A stretch of DNA of 64,000 nt from Plectrocnemia conspersa (GCA_009617715.1 VTFK01000552.1:1-64000); one strand, 5' to 3'; shown: positions 45,591 through 59,609, counted from the stretch's first letter. The notes: generated by a model from the letters alone, not told the origin. Numbers and translations: made by a program.

Positions 45591-47911
45591 ATAAAAATTC
45601 ACAAGAAATTAAAAATAAAAATAGATTTCGCTAGCTAAGGTTTGAAACCTTACTGTGATATAAACAGTGAATGAATAACTAGATAATAACACAATAAAGT
45701 ACATAAATAAGTTTGACTACTTGCATTGTGAAATTCATTCAGTTAAGCATAAAACGTCGCCTACCGATGTTGCTACAACACAATCCAATAAAATTAAAAG
45801 AACATTTGTGTGTGCATAATACTATTATATTATATATACATAAAAGGATTCCTTTGACGTTTTTCGACTCGAGTCTAAAGGTATAAATTATCCAGTTTGC
45901 TATTCTGCAACGAAACGGCAAGAGAAGAGAGCAATCGGCTCGTTTTCGGAACAAGGGGTCCTTTCGAGCACAAAGGCTATATCGAGAACTCTCGAGCATT
46001 TCCGTCGGTGACCCTAACCAAGGACTCCCAGAGTCGTAGTGCTAAATTTAAATCGAGTTGACACTCGAACGCTCGGGTTCGTTCCCCGACTCTTTGGTAG
46101 CTTTACCCGTTTTCCCACGCAAAAGTCACACCCAACGAGTACTACTCTAGGCGCTCGCAAAATCTCGTCGAGAAAGGACGAAGCGAGGGAAGTTGGTTCG
46201 AGAAAACCTACGGATAATGAACGGTAAACTGAGTTGTTTCATTAAATAAAAATCAAAATCAATTAAACATACCTCCATGGCTAAATTCATAGACATGTCG
46301 AAATGTCAAGCAAATGATAAGGATGTTCCTAAAAATAATTGATATCAAATCAAGTCAGTTTTTAATAGCGGAATTGCCAATTTAGTTTTATAAATATATT
46401 GCACTATTCGCGTGCACAAATCTTAAAAATAAAAATATTGTACACTACATCACCATTGTTATACTCGCTGATAGCTAGTATCTCTTAACCATAATTTGAA
46501 CCATATAGTCAAGGTCAGAAATTTGACATTTATTCACAATTGATTGCTAAGGATGCTTATTGATTACATTATTAAGATGTTACCCCTCGCGACGTTTTCT
46601 ATTAAGCTTAATTGTTACCAAATCCACTGACACACTACTAAAGCATACATTTAGATGATATTTATTAAGTTTAATATGACGATATAATTAACTAAATCGC
46701 TTTATTGCGAACATGAAACGCAATACCACAATCTCATCATCTCAAAGCTTACGAGCACTCCAAGTTCAAATGAACGCGTAAGTTAAATATAATACATAGT
46801 TTAATTTTAATCAATTCTGAATAAATATTTATAGCCCACATGGTTTAATAATGAAACTTCTTGTGTTCGACACATTGATTAAAATTTGATAGCAGACTTA
46901 TTGCTTAACGAGCTATAGCTGTGAGCTGTGTAGTGTAATATAATAATTCCACCGCTACCTAGATTTAATTTATTGATTACATAAAGTGTATCATAAACTT
47001 GATTAATAAATGAAAATATAATTTTAAATAAAAATAAATATAATGCGGTTTTAATACCGCATCTAAAATATAATCAAAGTTTATTTATATTGTATCATAA
47101 CTGATAAGATAATTAACTCCAGAGATTGAACAATCTTGAATCGTTATACTGAACAGCGATTTGAAGCATAACATAGATATTCCAATTAAAATTCCACAAC
47201 TCTCAACTTAAGCATAATTATATACACACAACGTATATAATATGTGTAATATGTACATAAAACCATAGCTCATTGGTAATTATTGGCTATTAGCCTTTAT
47301 AATTCGGTTAATTCGTTTCGAATCAAACCAGTCATCCATTCATTCATTCATGTATAGTTTTTGCACAACTCATTCAAAAATATATTATAAATTGTAAACA
47401 TACTGTAATTAATAACGTTAGTAAAGAGTGAACGTTAAAATATGACTTAACCGAACTTGATGCACACACTTCGTGAGAAAATTTTTTAGAACTACTAAAT
47501 TTATTTTCTAACATATGAATAAAAAGAAAATCATGTGAATGTTTATTTGATATTTGAAAATTTGAATAAAAAATATATTTAATTATCCATTGTTACATAC
47601 CGAAATTGATTTGAATTAAAATTTGCTAGGATTATGCGAATAATATTTATTAAAGAAAAAATATGCAGAAGCTAAACAAATCCGCAAAATATACTAAGAA
47701 AATTACGGTTAATAAATCACACTATTTTATCAATAAAAAAAACATATATTGTCGAGATGGTTATGATTTTTATAATAATTTAAACATGTATATGTTTTTA
47801 TGGCCAATTATGAACGTCCTTTTATTTTTTAAATTAAATTAAAAACAACAGATCGGCGAAGATGCTTTTATCAACTTTTTCTCTATAAATAATTAGCCTA
47901 ATAATCTGGAT
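45591..47911. other. Unassigned spacer
   Basis: 45880-46220 is GC-richer with overlapping frames on both strands and no motif. The remainder is AT-rich with no recognised content. Confidence 0.5.
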
Positions 47912-48014
47912 CAGGTGTTCCCAACTTTTTTGTACCCTAGAACACATTCTAAAATATCGGTAGGGCGGCGGGCACCACCTATTTTTTCATAGCAAATTTA
48001 TATAGTCACGTTTC

Positions 48015-48257
48015 TGGTTTGGTCCTAATAGCTACGAAAGCGGCCAATAATGTTTTGCTACATAAATTTAAACTTGTAGATTCATTGCGAGTGAGCAATG
48101 AATCTACTTAAAAAGAGTATTGTATATATTGACAAGATTTACTTTATAAATGGTTTAAATGTTTTTAATAACGCTCGCTCGTAAATGTTTAAATTTTAAA
48201 ACGTATTAATGTAGCAAAACGTTGTTGACCGCTTTCGTAGCCGTTATGGCCAAACTA
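48015..48257. repeat. Long inverted repeat with a nested perfect hairpin
   Basis: The arm at 48015-48063 is complementary to 48209-48257 at 41 of 49 positions with no gaps (shared gctacgaaagcgg and gttttgctacat). Inside, gtagattcattgc (48076-48088) and gcaatgaatctac (48095-48107) form a perfect 13-bp hairpin with loop gagtga. It could be a foldback MITE inserted into the hAT remnant or an inverted duplication of the remnant's own 3' part; the right arm overlaps what reads as decayed transposase C-terminus. Confidence 0.8.
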
Positions 48258-48801
48258 TTGTCAATATCGGCAATGTGACGCAGCGGAGTACTAAATACTT
48301 TTTGAGCGTGGCTCCGTCATTTTAAACAAGTATTAAAAATTATTTTAAAATATGAAAATTATTGTTTATATTCTGTAAAACGTTAAACACGTTATGGTTG
48401 CATCATACATAAAATGTATGCTGCTTTTTTTTAAGAATGGAAACCTTTTTCTGTCACTGTATTTCAAAAGTACTTATAAGGATTTTAGCATATTATTCTA
48501 AAGGTCCAAAATTTCTAGCTCCAGTTCTTCTGCCTACATTTGAACAAGCTCTGCAATATATGCAACTATTTCAATTATTTGGCAAGTAAAAGGATTTGTA
48601 AAAAAAGAGACCATTGTTCGATGACAATAAACTGCTGAAATCTCTTGAGGGCGATTAACAAATAATGACACGTTGAATTCACAGCTACCTGCCATTTCCT
48701 TCATATTTTGTAAATGAACGAAAGTCTTCATCTGCAGATGTGATATCCACAAAACCAGTTTTGATTTAAATGAACTTACAGAACCTATTATGCTAGCAAC
48801 A
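48245..48801 (-). pseudogene. hAT transposase fragment (GTF2IRD2/ZBED-like group)
   Basis: In minus orientation from about 48801 the frame reads GSVSSFKSKLVLW, then ISHLQMKTFVHLQNMKE, FFTNPFTCQ, EIVAYIAELVQM, stop, AEELELEILDL. This follows a known hAT order: AFKxKLxLW, FPxLxxxxxx, FLTNPFxxxxxxxxxxAEELIEL and an acidic ELELIxLQ stretch. Further decayed residues (KRFPFLKK, then VLRCVT) to about 48245 could be the FPxLKKxA and LRxAT blocks near the C-terminus. Stops interrupt it. It complements the plus-strand fragment at 7960-8373, which lacks exactly the FTNPF/acidic block. Domesticated relatives exist in vertebrates, but stop codons exclude function here. Confidence 0.75.
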
Positions 48802-51800
48802 TGTATGTTTTTTCCTCACAATTCCAAGAATTCAATTTTATCAATTTTAAAATTTAGAAAAGCCAAATGTATCAACCAAAATGGGTCAGTTAGTATATCA
48901 ACATTTTTATTTTTGGCGTTAAGATATATTTTTATTCTTTCAAATCAAAGAATTGGAGCTATTATATGGTTTTATTCGAATTCCCGTTAATCGATACACT
49001 CCAATAAAGTACCATGTATTCATGGCACTGACTTCTGATGACTATAATTAAGTTAGTATAGATTCTAGACTAAGATAATCATTTTAAGAAACTGAAAATG
49101 TTGATTTAATAATATAAAATATTATATATAATGTTTTAAATTATGTATTACATCCAAAAATGATGAAATTTTATTACCAAATAAAGAATTTGTTAAATTA
49201 AATTATATTTTAATCTCTTCTAAGTTTGTCGACTGCTTCTCTAAAAACCCAAGTCTTTAATATTTAACTATATCTCCAAAACACGTTCCATAATTACTTA
49301 TATTTTCAACTGATATTATATTATTAATTCTTTAGCTGAACTTGCAAATATAAATGTTTATTTTAGAGAATTGTGTGTACTTTAAATAGATCTTCTCAAA
49401 AATGTTAAACAATGTATTAATCTATAAAGCTACTTTTTATGTAGTTTAAATTTAATTTTACAATAAAAAATACATACTTTCAGTCTTGTTCAATTTAAAA
49501 TTAAATAGGGCAATGAATCTTTTCAATTTAAAAATAAACGATCTACAAGTTCTTCTAGTGAGCGAAATCCTTGCATAACCCCCTTCAACGTTTAATATAC
49601 TCGCTGTTTGGGTGATTTTTCATTATGTAAATGCGCCAGCTCGTAAAGAAGACTAATGGCTCTTTGTTATTAGCTTTTGTTCTTCACCACACTACCCCGT
49701 CGTCGGCGTCATGCAAAACTATGATGATGATGTTGTTCCAAATAATGAAAATGGGGCTCTGTGCCTTGGAGCCACGGTTCACTGGTCACAACGGTGGCGC
49801 CAGATAACTAATTACCGGTTTATTTAACGCTAGACCCGGTCAAATTTAATCGGAACCTCGGTCACGAACTTGTGCACGAAGATGCATCGGCTCGTTTTCG
49901 GTATCGAATTACTTGCACCGAGATAAATCACTATACAAACAATGACGGCATGGTATGCCCAAGTTTGCATAATGGTTATACTGTAACAGGATATATACAT
50001 ACATATATAACACATTCGTTATTTTAAGTTTTCGCAAAAATTTCGCAGAAATTTAAAACACATTTTTTCGAAAAAATAAAATGATGAAGATGAGATTGTA
50101 GTTAAAATCAGTTTAGTAGCAGTTCATTTATTAACAAATAAAATTATTTACTTATTTAAATTTAATAGGCTTTCTATGAAAACAGTTGCTTGAAGTATTG
50201 AACACACTGTGAGTAACATCAATAGGCAATTTAATAGCAGAGAAAAATGATTTTGTTTGTAAAATTTTTTTAGCTTCACCTAGTGGTTTCCAAATTTTTC
50301 GACTCTCAGTGCTCTTTTTAAACCAAGTTATTCCCAAGGTTTTAAATTTTAAAAAGTGCACTTTGCGAAATAGCAAAATATATATATATAACTAAAGGGT
50401 TAGGTAAAAATATTAAGAGTAAGAAACAATTTTTTAGAATCTTGATGAAAGTGTCAAAATACATTATGACATTAATTGAAAGTGATTAATCTGCAAAGTG
50501 ATGACATGCTAAATGGAAAATTTTCAGAAAAAATAACTAGTGGAATTCTTTAAATATTTCTTTCATGCGACGAATATGGTCAATTGAAATCACATGCTTG
50601 GAGATTTATACTTGTATTTAGCAGCATTTATGTGAAAAGTTAATAGTTTTTCAAGCAAGTTTTTTCTGTTTTTGTTATGAGTATATAATTTAAAAACATC
50701 GCTGTTCAAATGGTTTAGAACCCGTGACCCGTTGATTGGTAAATTTAAGTGTATCATGTTACTAAAAAGTGTACAAAGCCACGTAATTGAGTGTCTTTAA
50801 CGACAATTAAGGCGTCAAAACACTCAATTATCCTACGTACATTGACGGATTTGCGCGTTCGGGCGTTGTTAATTGAAAGCCGACTTGCGGCCAGTGCGAG
50901 ACTTGCGGCCCGACCCTTCACAAATTTATCGCTTTCAATAAACAAAGCCGATAAGAGATCTCCGCGAGTGCCGGCAGAGTAACTCAGCTTCTCCCTCGGC
51001 GCCCACGTTTGCTAAAAAGTCAAAAGGCGATGTTGCGAAATTACAAAACCGCATATTGTACATATGTATGTATAGAACATGTATGCATACGGAGCGCTAT
51101 CGAACATGCATTAAAATCAAACACGGTGCCCTTTTTAAACACCCTGTATGAGTGTACGATGCCGGGAGCGCGGAAGGAAAATAAAAAAAATCAAGTATAA
51201 GAACGTATGCAAATATCCTCGGGGCGTCGCGGTACAGGAAAGAGAGTCTTCTCGCATCAGCAGACGAAATAAATGAAACGACTTCCCAAATTACGGATCC
51301 TGAGGAAAAGCATGTGGGGGGGGATTCTGATGCTGGTAAATTGAACTTTTCCAGATTGATGTGTTTTTACTGTGTGTGTATATATGTTGTATGTTGCTGC
51401 GTTCGTGTGAAAATGTGAAATAAACGCTGTTTAAAAAATGTGTGTATACAGGTTGGTCTTCATATTTAACATTAACTTTTTTAATATAAAAATATAATTC
51501 ATAAAGCTATTTAACAACTAGTCATCTTGCATAAAACTTATTTTATAATGAATCTTATCTTAGTGTGTTTTTAAAAGGCATTATTAAAAAAAATACATAA
51601 AAAAATCGTTTGTTACAAAAAAATGAAATCTATTGTAGGTTTAAAATTATACGTAAATCACATTATTGAATCTTTGTAGCATTTTAAATTATATACATAC
51701 ATCACTACAATAGCATAAATAACAATTTTGTAAAAAAATACGAATCATTTTTTTAATAGCGAATTTTATACCAAACATATTATGTTTTATATAATCTAAA

Positions 51801-51882
51801 GCACAAAAACCCAAATTAATTTTATATGCATATTTTATATTATTTTTTCTGATTTTTTATTGTTCATCAAATCTTGAGAGGT
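48802..51882. other. Unassigned spacer
   Basis: 49560-49960 and 50810-51310 are GC-richer; the second contains cttgcggcc twice (about 50882 and 50903). Overlapping short frames on both strands there have no motif. The 50152-50376 minus frame is unrecognised. No RNA gene was seen. Confidence 0.5.
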
Positions 51883-51930
51883 TTTTCCAATGCGTCATGA
51901 TGGCCATTATACTAACAAAAATATCTATTA
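51883..51930 (-). repeat. Possible solitary LINE/SINE 3' motif
   Basis: tccaatgcgtcatgatgg near 51888-51905 resembles cctaatgcgtcacgatag in the 19-22 kb LINE 3' UTR. catca just upstream (about 51867) could pair with tgatg. There is no tRNA-like head or tandem tail beside it, so the call is weak. Confidence 0.3.
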
Positions 51931-54226
51931 CCAAATTCAATGTGTAATTCTAAATATAAATCGAATTATATTATATTAGAAGCACAAACATTCATCAATA
52001 AACAAATACACGGATCATTAAACGGTAAATGACCTCTAACGTGCAAATTAAATTTTTCAGGGTTTTGTAATTGACGAGGGAAATCACGACAATGAACTGC
52101 AAAACCATGATTCATCATGTTAAATCGACCAAATCCATGTGTCATAAAATAACATTTAATCAACAAATTAAACAATCAAGGTCTTCTTCCCTAAAATTAG
52201 TACATGTGTCATTGCTTGAAAAATAGTTTCACTACACTTCCACTTATATTAAACTTGAGACAAATATTACAGATATATAATACATGAATTATATATTTTT
52301 TCTACTACATTAAAATATCCTTGTGTATACCAGATTCAAGTGTTTTATGTTCAACACGTTTTTAAGCGTTATATGCCGTTTAATCCATTATTTATGACTT
52401 TTATGACATACAGTCAAATTCCAAAATGTCCAAAAGACAATGAATGGCGTATTTACTATGATGTGTTGTCAGGGTGGGCGCTTCACGTGGGACGTTCAGA
52501 GTAACCGATGCCAAAAATGGCACCATAGGCATAGATCACAATCATGGTGCCTATAATATAAGGACATTGATCGAACAATGATATGATATCATCACGCCCG
52601 TGTCGCTCGAATTGAGTAAAAGTTGACTGTCATCATGCCATTTAAGATCATGATACAGTATAACGTCTCAATTCGCAGTTATACGGTACACCATGATTAT
52701 TACAATGAAAAATAACGTAATTAAAATTATGCTTAAAGAGTAAGTATTACTATTTCTCAACACCTCAGAATACTAATCACGATGTCATGAATATTCATAG
52801 GATTATATATTCATCTAAATTAGCTCTTTATGTGAGATTGATATCTGATATGAGAAAAATAAAGAACCAGTTAATTACCATATAGAATTATTTCAACGCT
52901 ATCTTTAACATATATTTATTAGCGATTTTCAAGGTTTAATTTTACATGCACCGTGACCATTTAGGGGTATTTGAATACATGTAAGTAATTAATTTGCATA
53001 TAAATTATTATGCCTTACTTTATTTTAAATCGCGAAATTGAATTAAAATATCAGAAGATCGTTAAACGTGATGATATATATTAAAAATCGATCAAATTAC
53101 CGCATTATATTGTATAAAAAATATGGATAAAATTTTATGGTAAAGCAATTTTAGTATACATTGTTCAATTTTAGTATTCAGCTACTGGTTTTTATGGTAT
53201 TAAGGGAAACCATGTTCAGTACATATAATGTTAAATTTCGTTGTGAAATTCACAGACAGATAATAAGAAACTTTTGTTTTCTGTAGCGCATTTCAAACTT
53301 TTATGCTGGTCACCGGAACACCCCATGGCGTTATCACTATATAAACATGTTATCTAAATCAGTGATTCTTTTTAAATTTGCAGTAAGAATTTGTAAATGA
53401 TTAAGAAAACCATTGAAAAGTAACTAGTTAATATGAACTATAAATTAACTACTTAAAATTTTAATTTTATTAATATAGTATAAAAATAATACATAAAAAA
53501 CCATCGAATCGCGGGAATTCCCAGAATTTTTTTTTTTTTGTGGAAGAATTATTTGAGAAATACATATTATTTTTGATAAAAAATAAGTACATATTGTAAA
53601 ACAGGTATATTTTTTTTATTAAAACAAATAAAATATATTTTATTAAGATATTTATTTAACTAATATTTTACATATTCAGAATAAAATAAGATTTCAAAAA
53701 TATTATAGAATTCAACGAAGAATCGGATAGGCAATATCGTATTTTTGTGTTAAATATTCCTTGAAACCTGTTGAACATGTACGATATATTATATGTATTA
53801 TATAAATTTTTGAAAAGGAAAAAAAATGAAAAAAATACGTCAAGAGCGGATTTTTGGATCACCAAAGCAAAGATAAAACCGCCGGCCGGTTTAAGTATTA
53901 GAAAATTCAAAAACTGTTGGTCTTTCAAATATTATTGAGTGTGTCTTCTTTTATTACTTAAGCAAGCGCTAAAAATGTTTTAAATATTTTTTTTCATTCC
54001 CAGACCCCTATTAAAATCTTCTAAAAAGTATGTATATTAAGCATGAACCCGCATTTACTTATGCAGAGTTATAAAATAGGCAGTGGTTAAAAAATGTGTG
54101 GCAACCTTTTAAAAATATATAAATTTAATTTTAAATAATAAAAAATGTTTAATAAAATTTATTAGAATTTTTTATTTGACATTTTTCTCGATAAATTCTC
54201 GAGAAGTAACACTAGTCTAAGGATTA
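51931..54226. other. Unassigned spacer
   Basis: A weak hairpin (ggcaccat / atggtgcc) lies at about 52518-52556. The sequence is otherwise AT-rich with nothing recognised. Confidence 0.5.
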
Positions 54227-54249
54227 CAATATTGGTAATACCAGTATTG
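54227..54249. repeat. Near-perfect 23-base palindrome
   Basis: caatattggtaataccagta and its continuation to 54249 match their own reverse complement at 10 of 11 pairs around the centre. A related actactggtatt word follows at 54268. It may be a MITE scrap. Confidence 0.6.
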
Positions 54250-56984
54250 GGAAAAATTATCTTTGGCACTACTGGTATTTCATTTTGTAATATTTATTAT
54301 TTTTCCGACCATATATTAAATACATATATGAATGTAAAAAATAAATTGGAAAAAAAGTTATTGTACACAGTCGTCTCATTGATTTTTATTAGTACTCGTA
54401 GACAACACAATAAAGGATCAGCGTATGAAGTACTTTAAAGAGTACGTGAATGTAATGAATAGCTTTAAAGCATCTTATTGTTTGCTTCTTACACGAAATA
54501 GGATCAACAGGAAGACTGATAATTGGTCATAAATGTCATCAACTTAAGTCTGAGTATGACCTGCTTGTTTATTATATTTAAAAATATATGAGGACGATAA
54601 TACTACATCATCATCATAAGACTTGTTTATAGCATGAAATTAAACACGAGTAAAATAATAAATATTTAATAAAAGTATCAATAATTATTATAACTCATCA
54701 ATTTTTTGTTTGTGAATTTGTGAAAAAATAATGAATAGTTTCGCATTGATAATAGATCTATATCGATCAGCAATTTAATACACGCTGATCGTGTCATTCA
54801 AAGCAATACTGAGAAGTCTAAGGTTTAAAAATATGTATGTATAAAGAATATTAAATGTAATTTAGAAGTAACCACATAACTTTTTTTTCCTTCATATAAA
54901 GTTCAAACTTATGGAGTTAGCCTTTACAAAAAGTCATTATTCTTATGAGCCAAAACCGATTGAGTGGATTTTTAATAGTCTGTTACGAATAGATTAATAT
55001 CTGTTTAGTTATCCATGTATGACTATTAAATATGTAAAAATAGTATTTGAGTTAAAAACATTTATTAAATCTAGTTGAAAAGTTTTTTTAGGTAAATAAA
55101 TCATTGTTTGTCATTAGCTACCTTAATTTGAGACACATCGAGTTATTTTTTAATGCGCCGCTCACAATAAATTGATTTAGATTTCAATTAACTTAACTAT
55201 CAAACATAAACATAACCTAACCATAACAAACCACTGTATAATAACGCCTCAAGAGCCACAAAAATAACTCACTGTGCCTTATCAATTCGTCAAATTCACT
55301 ATCAAACACACACAACACGCACAAAAAACTGAGTTTATTCAGTAGGCGATGTCAATTGACCGTCGGACGCGATTCGACCCGACTAATCGCATAGCGGGCA
55401 TATTCGCTCGGTTATAATAAACTGGCTCGGTGTTTATAAATACCGAATAACGAATTGTAAGCAAGCAAGATCGTTCGTGTCTGGCCGCTGTGTTGGCCAG
55501 AGAGGGACTGAGGAGTCGATTGAAGCACTGGCTCACCGATCCGGACCCGAGGAGTGGTGCACTGTGCGAGGATCGACAGGGCCATTTGTTACGTGGCCAA
55601 TGAGAGATAAAATAAAAAGAGCAAACACAATATATCTGTACTGGCAAAACTTACTATATGTATACCTAATGTGGAAGCGTTGGGAAATATGGCAAAGGTT
55701 CGAAGGGTTTAAGAGCCGGAGTGGCGCGGTGGCGGAATGCGCTTTCAATTTATTACATCTTGATCTGTCATTGTTAACCAGTAAAATAGTTTTGTGGCGA
55801 ATTGGTAGTGAGATATTTATTTATATGCTAGTATACTGCTTACGACCACATGATGGATTTACTAACCCTTAATCATATTTATATAGCCCCTGGTAAACGA
55901 AGAAAGTTTTGATGAGCAAATATTATACAAGTAATTATTGCAGAATTTTATTGAGAGCAATTATAAAAATAATATTTTTATTGTTGCACATTTGATCAGT
56001 AATTTTTAATAGTACGATTTACTAACAAGTGGAGACTTCAATCTGAATATTCGAATAACAAATATATTATTCGTCAAGTATTAGTTCACTTCCTGTTGAG
56101 GTTCGCCAATAAATATATTGCCCTACGCCACCGTCACGTCAGTATTGCCAGAGTGCCGCATAGTTTTGGTCATAGTTAATAAATAGACTAAAACTCTTCC
56201 AAGAATTCCATGATAAATCACAAGCAAAAAATATGTAATAAATAAGTAAACAGTACATATATACTATACAATCATCCCTTGATTTACGTTTTAGATATGT
56301 TCTAAAAAATATCGTGTTGCGCAATTCAAGGCAGAGAAAATAACTTGTAATAAAACAATCAAATAATATTCACATGTACTTTTTAACGTTTCTTTTAATT
56401 ATAAAGTAAACGAACAAAATCTTCAGCGACATGCGTGTACGCCAAAAAGCAACTTAGGACACAATGCATGGACAGTGGAAGAGGGTCCAAAATGTAGGTT
56501 TTTTTACATCGCCGCACTTCATGCTTGGAGCTAAATATGTATGATTAGAAGTATTTAAAAATAAAGTTTTTTTAAATAAATTTATATACATTTATTTAAA
56601 TTTTTATTTGATCAATTTAACCTCTATTTTTAGATAATCATTAATAAAAATCAGCAATAAAACTGAGCATATTTCAATAAACACACCAGTGTTTAATTTG
56701 GATAGTTTGATATTTTAAAAACTAATATGAATATCGTTTGTCACGATCTTTCCACGGCTTATTATTTTTAATAAGAAATAAAGTTAAAAAGTTTACATAT
56801 TGTATATTTTGTAGAAAATTTTAGCAGATTTTCTATAGCCTAATCAAAAATCTGAGATATTGTTCCCTAACCAAAATTTAAGAATAACTGTCATTGAAAC
56901 ATCCCGTTATTCAAAAACTCATTTTTTTAATGAAACTTGTTCGTAAAGAGTCAGCTATAATAAGCATATCTTGTTGCAAAAAAA
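54250..56984. other. Unassigned spacer
   Basis: 55330-55750 is GC-richer, with opposite-strand frames (55339-55647 minus, 55477-55872 plus) and no motif. At 55718-55737 gagtggcgcggtggcggaat resembles a pol III A box of a tRNA-derived SINE, but no B box follows. Confidence 0.45.
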
Positions 56985-57606
56985 AAAAATAAAAACACGT
57001 GTTTTATGTTTTATTTTAATAACTCCCAAATGGTTAGCATTAGCGATGTGATATTTGCACGTGTCATTCTGGCTGTCATTTCTAAAGAACTATGCTATTT
57101 TTACCTTTCAATGTTTAACTTTTTAGTTTAAAGTTAGACTAAACAGAGACGTGCTACCGCAATACGTAAAGAATAGAGACTGAAAATATTGATAGTCTTA
57201 TTTTATTTTATTTTTTATTAAATCTAACAGGCGTAACCCCAATGCGTTACAATCTGTACCAACTGATTAAGTCAATCCGAAATAAGTATTAACCACCAGA
57301 TTGAAAGTCTGGGAATCTGTGACATATGTATTAATAATTATAAATTATTTTGTGTAATATAATTTATATCCAATAGATGTCACTGCAGGTTGAACCGGTT
57401 TTTTTTATAACAGCGCATTTTTTTTAAATAAAAATTCGATTTCCGTTGCTGGGGCTCGAACCCGCAACCTCAGAGTTACTAGTCTAAGACGCTATGGACT
57501 TAACTATTCCTTCCTTATATAGCTAAGTATTGATATACATTTGTAATTACAGTATTACATTAAAGAAAATTAATTATAATGAATAAATAATGCGTTTGAA
57601 TATATC
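56985..57606 (+). repeat. Interspersed repeat family 2, copy 2, interrupted by a SINE
   Basis: The left part (56985-57195) matches 8543-8802, including atttgcacgtgtca and agagactgaaaatattg. The right part (57516-57606) matches 8797-8890, including tatatagctaagtattga. The 320 bases between are the SINE at 57196-57515, absent from the first copy. Confidence 0.8.
57196..57515 (-). mobile_element. tRNA-derived SINE, copy 2, inside repeat family 2
   Basis: In minus orientation the head starts near 57515. It has TAGTTAAGTCCATAGCG as A-box region, an anticodon-arm-like loop CTAGTAA (AGT, Thr-like), and GGTTCGAGCCC as a near-perfect B box (57461-57475). The body resembles the SINE at 15087-15378. 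The 3' part holds GCATTGGGGTTACGCCTGTT and the element ends in an A-rich (AAAAT)n-like tail at 57196-57220. Comparison with the uninterrupted repeat at 8787-8815 defines the ends to within a few bases. Flanks gatag (left) and tatag (right) suggest a short target duplication ending ATAG. Confidence 0.85.
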
Positions 57607-59609
57607 CCGGGTATAGTGCAATATAATTTGGACCCACTTTTATTTTTTTTATTAGGCGTTAGATCTATAAATCTATTATTTAGTTAGATTATAATAAAAA
57701 TTATGGCACACTAATGAGCTGTTTTTAATAATATTAATTAATTTTTTTGCGGCTTTCTTCAATCAATTATATATTTCTCTAAGAGTGTTTAGAGTTACCG
57801 TCACTGAACAAATATTGCATCAAGTTGCAAGCATAGTACAATATACAAATGATACGTGGATTCAAAAGTTTTGTATGTATCTATGCTCTTTTAATACAAC
57901 TAGTAATGGTTAATGGTTATATAACTGTTAAAATCTTGTTCTATGATAAGCATCTTTCTGAATATGAACATCTCCGATTAATTGTTAAGCGTATTATAAA
58001 TAGATCAAGAGCGTATTAAATAGGTCGTCGATAAACATCAAGATGCGACTGATGACAAACGATTTATTGTGTTTATATTCGTGTATATACATGCACAGGT
58101 CAATGTAAGCGTTTAGAGTTGGATTAGGCACATATCCAAGCTTTACTGCTTTGATCAAAGAGATAAAAGCGCGTGTACGTAATCAATATGGAAATTATAA
58201 ACATAGTCGTTTAGTTATAGTACAAAGGGAAATCGGATAAAAATATTAATAGAGAAATTAATCAAGATTGACGAGTGCTAAGTGTTGATGTAATGCACTC
58301 ACTATACTGTGGGCGTTTGGGTGTGAACGAACTGTACGACGATGTGGGTTAAACATTTGTTTGTTGACGGGATTACGATTTGATTTTGATTGTGCTGCAA
58401 ATCAGTATTCTTCATAAGCGAATTTTGAATTAAAATTTAAAAAAAAAATAACACGAGAATACCGAGTTAAATCATCCGACAATTTATTTAATAATAACAA
58501 ATAACAAACATTATCGAAAGCTTTATCAAAAATCATATATATAATACAACGTCTACCCGAGCTCGCGCATCTTATATATGTATTTTATTTTAGATCTAGT
58601 GAATTTTGTTGCTTGAATTTTTGATAAAAGTCTATATAATCTATAAACGCTCATGCTTACCGTCTATCTTTGTCGTTGTAGCACGACAGTGGAAAATATT
58701 ATTATTTAATCATTTATATGTAATTCCATGTATTCTAGCGATTATTATATATATAGTATATATTGTTTGATTTAAATTATGTTAATATTAATTAATAAAA
58801 ATATTGCTAAAAAATAAATGAAAATCACATGGAATAAATTTGAATATAATATTGGTGTAAGAAAAATGGTGTAATTTTCCCTACTCTTAAATACGATATC
58901 AACGGTCAGTCATATCATATGTATTATCAAGTCAACGATCTTTCAATCGTCGATCGCGGATCAATTTGCGACTATACCAGTCGGCCATTTTTGAACAACT
59001 CGTCACGGTCCGTTCATTTGTGCGATTATAGTGATTGATCCAAGATCGCCGATATAATAAGCTAGGAATGTTCGGCGATATTGAATATCTTAAAGCGTGA
59101 GAACAAAGCTAACTATGAACCGGAATTCCTAAAGAAGTTAATATACCACAATTCCATAATCTTTGTTTATGCAAATTATGTGGGTCAGGGATTCTGACAT
59201 TACTGTTTCCGACGAATGCATCGAATGCCACCCAGGATGAGTCAGGAAGGCGCTGACCAGACATTAGGTAAATAATTCAATGTACCATCAATCGCCAGAC
59301 GCCAATCTGTGTTTATTATTTATCTTAGCGATTTGAAGATAAAACACTGTACGTTCGTGCTTAAGCGTCTTTATGTGTTCATATATGCGATAAGGTGATG
59401 CGCTCGTTATCTGTATAATAAATTATGCATGCCTATGTACATATGTACATATATGCTACTGTAACTAACTCATTGAGACTTTAGGACGTTTATTTAATTT
59501 TTGGGATTTTTTAATTAGTAATAGATAGTGATAAATTAAAAATATACGTAACCGACAGTCACTATAATATTCACTTAGATATTTTTTTAAATATATGTAT
59601 GTATATACA
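57607..59609. other. Unassigned spacer
   Basis: 58950-59080 contains gatcaat words in both orientations and a short hairpin (atcgccga / tcggcgat, about 59045-59081). Nothing was identified. Confidence 0.5.

Larger units (their letters stand above)
47912..48801 (-). mobile_element. hAT transposon remnant with 3' terminal sequence
   Basis: Its minus-strand transposase fragment is described at 48245-48801. On the side expected for the 3' end of the element, caggtgttcccaactttttt (47912-47931) resembles the terminal sequence of this hAT group (CAGGGGTCCCCAAACTTTTT-like). Between the protein remnant and this end lies a large inverted duplication (48015-48257). The other terminus was not found, nor an 8-base target duplication. 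Confidence 0.6.

Noticed and set aside
55718..55760. A-box-like gtggcgcggtggcgg, possible SINE head
   Set aside because: No B box follows at the expected distance.
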